The position numbers were made by a program, and so were the translations under genes. Shown piece by piece: positions 57,769 to 64,000 of a DNA stretch of 64,000 nt. This DNA comes from Amyloporia xantha (Eukaryota > Basidiomycota > Agaricomycetes > Polyporales > Adustoporiaceae), in contig JAYKKR010000004.1 in assembly GCA_036971615.1 (NCBI GenBank), positions 496,001 through 560,000 on the forward strand, written 5' to 3'. The notes under the pieces are model-generated. The model had not been told where the DNA came from. It was given only the letters and a program-made list of their open reading frames with translations, and did no database searches. Each line of letters starts with the position of its first letter. Within the stretch, counting starts at the first letter, position 1.

Positions 57769-60494
57769 CATCAGGAAAAACCATATTAGTCCCAGGCTGC
57801 TCTGAGAGCATCCAAGAGCATCCTAGAGACTTCAGAGGATTCAAAGTACTCAGAGTAGCCAGAGTGCTCTTAAACTTAGTTGACATGAGATTTTTTTCTC
57901 AGAGTAACCCAGAGTAATCTTGGAGTGATCTGAGAGCGCTCTGACATGAGCCTGAGCAGTCTTTTGTCGTCCCTCATATGTTCTTATACTTTGTATTAAG
58001 CACTCTGAGGGTCGCATTATTTGTAATCAACACATAGCAGTATATTCACAGCTAATATACAAGAAAGCTAATACAATAGCAGCCAGAATAATTACCTACA
58101 GTGAGACGACTCAAGTTTAAAAAACTCCCCATTGTCGAATCACTCATATTGATATATTTACATGTGAGTGATAATGTTGACAAACTTCTAATGGAATATT
58201 CAATATAATGAGTATGAGACACAACATAAATACGCACATAATATCTATGAAGACAATCTTGCAGATCGACCAGAATGGAAGAGTATCTGATAGGCAATTC
58301 AAATTAAGTATCATTAGCTAAACTAGCATAACAATCTACTCACTTGAAGTGCACTATTAGAGTGGCGTTTAAGCAAGCAGAACCTACAAAGTTACAAGAC
58401 GTCAGTGGAGACTGCAGAAATGGAGTTAGAAATGTGCGACTTACATGAATTATCAGAGCCAGCACCACAGAGGTCAGCTCACCATTTGTTCAAAGTGGTG
58501 GATAGCCTTCACTGCAGCTTAGAAATGAAGGAGTGAATGAACGACAACCATACCATGAGTATTCTCACTAAAATCTTAGACTACAAGAACGACTCACCGT
58601 TTGTCACAAGTCAGAAGAAAGCACAGATGGTACTCAGTATGTGCAATATCTGATGTCAATGATAGACTTGTCAGCCTACAAGAACGACATGGAGAGACTT
58701 ACTTTGCTTTGCTGTCGTAAGACGACAGCCAACATCAGATGTTGGAGATTAGGGCTAGTAATAAAATGTGGGGTAGAAGCAGCATTAGTTATTCCAGATA
58801 CAGATAGAAAGAGAAAAAAAGGATAGACTCACATATACCCAGTGTGCACAATAGTCAACGACCCATATACTCTGTGTACTGATGCCAGCACATCGTCTCA
58901 CCTGAGGCAGAATTACTCAGCAACAGACAGCAACAGACTTGATATAGACCAGAGACCAGAAGGATAGTAAATAAGTGAACAAAAACAGACAGGCCCGGGA
59001 GTGGTAGAGGAGCATGGAAGAAGACGACACAGAGTGGTAGTGGAGGAAGATGAGAGAGAAACGACCATGAGTGCCTAATTTGGGTGTCAGTTTGTCGCGT
59101 CAAACTGACACCTGTTTTGGGAACCCTGGATTAGGGTCAGCAGGGACTTAGACGCATTTGCACTCCTCCTCAGTCATTCCTCCTTCCTGTTCTATGTCTG
59201 TATCTGTTCTCTCTACTTGCTTGTATCTACCACACTGTGACTAGGGACTGTAGCTCACTATCTATAGCTTCTGGGAATCTCTATCCACTGGAACTTGAGT
59301 GACCACAGACGGTTGTGGCACTGTCTCTGCTCTGTATTTTCTGGGGATTTCTGTGAGTATTCTTTCTCTATTCCTTATTCCCTAGCCTTGGGGAATAGTA
59401 CCAGGACTGTTTAAGCATGCTGGGTGGGGTTTGGATGGGGGTTTGGAGGTTTTGGAGGGTTGGAGAAGGAATGGGCGCTTTTTCGAGGTTTTGATCGGAT
59501 GATAACTGGGGATACAAGGTGAGTTATCCTTTCGCTTTTATACCATTCGATTCGCATCGTCGAGGCGGTTCGGTAGAGCCCTTGCCCATCCAAATCCATC
59601 CACCCCTTCCTTTTCTATTGCTGTTTTTCATCAAAAACATCGTCATGTCCATATCTCAGGAACCTGTGGACGGTTTCCTTTGATTCCTGGATAGAATGAA
59701 AGCCCTAATCAGAGGCTTTCCGAAGATATATACATTTAGGGGTCTGCACATAGCGGTTCCCATTCTGTGGCCGTATGTTGAATGGCCTCCTCCTCATTCT
59801 CCCATTCTTCATGTGCATCTTCTCTATCTATCCCTGTACTCATTCCTCACACTATTCAGGTATATAACACTTCCTTATTCCCCTATTTATTCAGTTGGAG
59901 CCTCTTTCCATGGTCAGAGACAGAATTTCCAATACTGTGAGTCGTCTTCTCCTGTTTGACCTCAGACCTTTGATCTTTGATCTCAGGCTTTTGACTGTCC
60001 ACTGTTAGTGGAAGAAAGAGTTGCTGGATGTATGGTATAGCTATGAGGGGAGGAGGGAAGAATTGAAGTGCAGCAGTACAGAGGTCTGTACGCATATCAT
60101 GCTCCTGCTACCACTCTCTGTTTATCTGATGAAAGTGCGCTCTTTTACATCTTTCTTTATCTATCTCATGCTTCTTTCCCTTCCCACTAGATTCTTGTAG
60201 TTCACCAGCTCTCTGTACCTTTTTGTATGAATGTACGCCTCTCATATTCAATTGAGTAGTAATAGAATCCATTGGCATATGATACATTCAATGATAATAT
60301 GTTGTATTTTTGGAAATATATCAGAGTGATCCAAAGAAACACAAGCTAGCCTGAGATGCTCTGAGAATTCTGAAGAATCTCAGAGTGACACAAGACAACT
60401 TGAGATGCTCTGAGATAACCTGAGATAACCTGAGAAACCTCAACTATCTCAGAGTACCTGAGGTTACCCCAGAGAAAAAGTGTTTTTCCTGATG
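57769..60494. repeat. Putative 2.7 kb element bounded by inverted CATCAGGAAAAA ends
   Basis: CATCAGGAAAAAC at 57769 and its reverse complement ending at 60494 face each other. Each is followed inward by about 200 bases rich in CTCTGAG/AGAGTA motifs. The inside is AT-rich with only short frames. No flanking target duplication is visible, so the two ends may instead belong to two separate insertions. Confidence 0.4.
59083..59112. repeat. Perfect 12 bp hairpin
   Basis: GGTGTCAGTTTG pairs perfectly with CAAACTGACACC around the 6-base loop TCGCGT. A TGTTTTGGG follows. No T-run suited to a terminator is present, and its role is unknown. Confidence 0.6.
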
Positions 60495-63400
60495 CCGGCG
60501 GCCAACGCGTTGCACCTGTCCAATGAGTTGATTGCCTATTTCGGTGAGCGTCCGGCAAACACCGTCGCTCAGCAGGGTCGGTGTGGGCAAGATACTGTTC
60601 CATCTCCTCCTGGTCAAACTGGGGTCATTCTTGGCCACGGATATTAAGGACAGCCTTATAGCAGCTCTAGGAGAAAAAATCCATCTACACTCTTGAGCTT
60701 AAAGGTAGTTGACTTAGTTGACCATGCTAGAGCTTGAGGTGAACTAGGTCCTTAGGTTTCTATCATTTGTCTTGAATATAAACTACTTTTGAATATCATA
60801 TGAGCAATCAAATATCCTTGAACAATAATATCTTAGTAAGTGGCATCATTTTCTATGGCGTGTCAGGACTCAGAATGGACAGATGTCAATGACACTCCAA
60901 GTACAATACCTTATCTTTGGAAGAGCCACTGGACACAATATTTGAGGATAGTGAGTAAAATCCCAAGCACTGAATGGGATTTCCAACATCTCAATGTCAG
61001 ATTTTGTCAAAGATAACTTTTTGAATATTGTCATCAGTTTAGACTTCACAATGCATTAAAGATATTGCTGAACTCCTGTGAGGTTTATACAATCTTGACC
61101 ATTTGTAGATTTTTATAATTCCTTTTATAATCCTGAGTGCCAGTGGCAAAAAATGATGAACCTCATTGGCTTCATTTACTGTCATTCTGGCATACTTTTA
61201 TCAATACATATACTCTTTGATGCTTTTTCCAAAAATACTGTGAAATAAGACATTCAAATGATTGTCAAAAATGATGTCCCAGTAAGACCTTTAGTAAGGT
61301 TGAAATATCTGAAAATACTCAATGTAACAATAGCTCCTTCCAAAGTTTTTATAATCCCTCCTGGTGGCATAAGAGAGATACATTATTTTTTCATCTCTTT
61401 GTTCCTTCCACCAACATTGAAAGCTGCACCTAGAGTACTACTTCATCCTATTTCAGCTGTCTTAGCTAAGTTGATGGATACATCAGAATATAGTACATCT
61501 GAACTTTCTATAAATTCATTGTGTAGATTGAATACTATGTCTACATTATAGTAGTAATTCCTTGACCTTATTGAGCCTATTCCTGAGGGCATTTCATGCC
61601 TAGGGAAGTCCTAATTTATTTTGTTTGTGCAATAGGCCACTTCTGTCAGATTGCAAGAAGAGTACCTGCTGATCTCTTATATAAAATAGGCTAAGACCTG
61701 CAACTTGAGCATATATTTATAGACTACAGAGAGTCAAAATAAATTACAATTTGGCACTTCCCTAGGTAGAAGCATCAGGAAAACCAAATTTCTTGATCAA
61801 CTTACCTGTCTTAATTTCTTACACAAGAAATACAGAGACTTCTCAGACAATCCAGAAGAATCAAGAAAATGCTAATAATGTGAATACTGTAAATAAACCA
61901 TGATCAAATGGTAAACAGATGTGACAATTATTTCTGAGAGATGGCAACCAGCACATGGCTAGATAGAAGCACATACCTGACATCCTGTAGCCAAAGACAA
62001 TATCATTGCATATTTTATTATTTGCATCTACATAACAATCAGGTTTTGGGCAATATCTGCATATTTATTTTCCTCTTAGCCCTCTCCATTTTTAACTCAA
62101 TAGATTATAGGAAAGTCACCAGCTTTTCTTATTTTTTCCTTGTTCCCCTACAAGACAATAAGATTTTTTAAGCAAACCAAAAGCAAAAAAAAAAATAAGA
62201 ATGGCTTTTCCAGATCCAAGGACAGACCTTGACCATTATAAGAATAGAGAACACTGGACATTCTCTCATTTTCATGGGAGATCATGACTAATATCTTTTT
62301 TTGAATCTATATACTGTGAGGAGAAAGGTCAGTGTTGAAGATTTTGAGCACATATTGCTTGCTTTTCTCATATATATATGTGCACTGTTTATGCTGTGTA
62401 TCTACTGTGTATTTACTTCTGTATATCATATAGCATTTAAATATTGATTATCTGTAAATGTACACTCAATAGTTGGAGCCTTAGCTGTAACCCTGAGCAT
62501 CAGACTCTCTTACTCTCTTTGACTTATTGAAAAATTGATTTGACAACAAAGAATGATTTATGTTCCAAGCTCTCTCTCTTATTTTGATAAGCTGTCTCCT
62601 ATGAGCCTTGTTCTGCTGAAGGAAAGGCAGGCTTCTGTGGCAATAAGATGTGTGAAGCAGAGTTTGAGTTGAAAGCATTGGCTACAACCTAAATATGTAA
62701 GCTAGCCGACTCATATAATATGTGCAGCAGCCAAGGTAAGTTATACAGCATTTGACTACAATGGCCCATGGGCTGTGGGTGTAATCTAAAGGCGCCGCGA
62801 TTGCGGTGGTCAGGGTCTCACAATCCATTTATGGAAAGCCGTTGATGCCGTTCGCGGAAGACGCCGCCTGAGTTCGAAATCAGAGCACGACCGTTACGCT
62901 TACCATAGTACTATGCAAGTGGCAACGGTCGAAGGCTTTTACCGTTTAGTCAGTCGATGAGCAAGGCATTCTTACTGGATATATTCCCAATCAGAAGGCA
63001 TCGTGTATCAAGTCCGAGAAGCCCATTGTTAAATCCGGACTGCCCTTTCTCGTACGCTTTCTGTGCTTGGATTGCAAATGCAGATGTCCTTCAACTTGGT
63101 ATGTCCCATAAATTTATTCATACGACATACTTGAGGCTGACGCATACGTACTTCTTCTGCTCACGTATCTCGGCGAATTCTCGTACTTAACCACTTAGTC
63201 ATCCATAGCTCCTTGTGGCCACCAAGTTGCATCAATACATGAACTGTCGGGCGCCAGGCGCTTGAGACTATAGCCGCTATACCCTCGAGGCTCGCGGACC
63301 TCTCCTAGAGATGAACGGCCTTCGCCGAATATAACAACCAGTGGTTTCTCGGTGACATCGAAGGAGTCTCATGTCTTGCCGAAGGCTGCACGGGAGGCGG

Positions 63401-63746
63401 AGTCACGTATCAAGAATATCCTGCTCTGCTACATTGAATACCGTATAGAGTGAGAAACGTTTATAGCTCTGTTTCTGGGAAACGATTACTTGTTGGCAAG
63501 GTTTGCACAACGCAGGGTCAATATTACAAATCATGCATCAAGTTAGTTGAGCGCTCTGATATTGTTGTTGCCAAGTCCGCGCAGAAGCAATCACCGGAGC
63601 TTCTATAGAATACTGGTTTCTCGATTATAGTACTAGTAAACGGCATGCACATGACCCCCTTCTCGGCTTTGCTATCGCTATTAAAAGCGCTGAGCTATTG
63701 TTATGGGTTGGAGCATGTCATCAAATTGTTCTTCAAATCGCTGGCC
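60495..63746. other. AT-rich region without a supported gene
   Basis: Frames such as 61258-61551 and 61941-62171 lie in very AT-rich sequence and show no familiar motif. A partial match to the CATCAGGAAAA end occurs at about 61768. The stretch 62780-62900 is GC-richer and unlike its surroundings. No tRNA or rRNA was recognised. Confidence 0.4.
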
Positions 63747-64000
63747 ATGACAGGGCCCAACCTTCACCTCAACGACAGTATAGGTTGCTTTTTCCTCGGT
63801 GCGCTTTTCGCTACGTTGTAAGCATATCCAAATTTATTGATGAGCATGTTATTAATCGCGGCCATCCTTCGGGCTGTCAGATTCTATGGTTTCACTTGCG
63901 CGCAGGTCATGTATTACACCTGGGAGTACCCAAATGATATGATGTATCTCAAGCTGCTGGTACGTGGCTCACTGGATGTGGGATATGTATTTATAAACAG
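63747..64000 (+). CDS. DUF6534 membrane protein, 5' part, cut by the window end
   Basis: Exon 1 (63747-63817) reads MTGPNLHLNDSIGCFFLGAL and FAT. After an intron (63818-63880), exon 2 (63881-63959) reads FYGFTCAQVMYYTWEYPND and MMYLKLL. A further intron starts at 63960 and plausibly ends with CAG exactly at 64000. These two blocks match the start of the DUF6534 gene at 30369-32386 (GFFFIGTVFATV and LYGMACAQVLHYIRQYPND), including the intron position. The function of this multi-helix membrane family is unknown. The rest of the gene lies beyond the window. Confidence 0.75.

Noticed and set aside
62860..62890. A GAGTTCGAAATC word resembling a tRNA T-arm
   Set aside because: The stem lengths do not fit, and no matching D-arm or acceptor stem was found.

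Overview
This window is a nuclear fragment from a basidiomycete fungus, most likely a mushroom-forming Agaricomycete. The genes are split by many short GT-AG introns of about 45-65 bases. Several families are typical of that group: DUF6532, DUF6534, KDZ transposons carrying TET/JBP-like dioxygenases, and a GMC oxidoreductase. The species cannot be named from the sequence. All multi-exon gene models were assembled by eye; exon joins and some starts are approximate.

Layout. At 39-4672 two genes lie head to tail, a TET-like 2-oxoglutarate/Fe(II) dioxygenase and a DUF6532 protein. From about 4890 to 23480 lies a roughly 18.6 kb DNA transposon of the KDZ (Kyakuja-Dileera-Zisupton) class. Its inverted ends carry tandem arrays of an 86-87 bp unit, about 7 copies on the left and 11 on the right. 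Inside are six genes in three divergent pairs: an unknown Ser/Pro-repeat protein with a Zn2Cys6-like/coiled-coil protein, an HMG-like protein with a TET/JBP dioxygenase, and the KDZ transposase with a small unknown protein. Next to the right end is about 2 kb of non-coding DNA made of tandem units that fold into hairpins. Four of the six genes carry frame breaks. The TET/JBP catalytic region and the last small gene read through cleanly.

The stretch 23.5-28.9 kb is repeat-rich: a CTCTGAG-rich repeat, a probable LTR, and a minus-strand gene split by a 1.5 kb transposon with an 18 bp terminal inverted repeat and a 10 bp target duplication. A DUF6534 multi-membrane-segment gene follows at 30.4-32.4 kb, then a 4.5 kb stretch with no recognisable gene.

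From 36.9 to 54.8 kb is an ordinary gene island: a prenylcysteine oxidase-like flavoprotein, a UBA-UAS-UBX protein of the FAF2/Ubx2 type, two convergent paralogous small membrane proteins, mitochondrial ribosomal protein uS4m (Nam9), gamma-tubulin complex component GCP2/Spc97, and a GMC oxidoreductase. The last 9 kb is again repeat-rich: a 1.9 kb almost completely palindromic CACTA-like fold-back element, a repeat family with CATCAGGAAAAA ends, AT-rich DNA, and the start of a second DUF6534 gene cut by the window edge.

The most interesting object is the KDZ element. The transposase/TET/HMG association is a known fungal class. The asymmetric terminal arrays, the three-divergon layout, the unassigned cargo genes and the paired-stem repeats deserve direct study.
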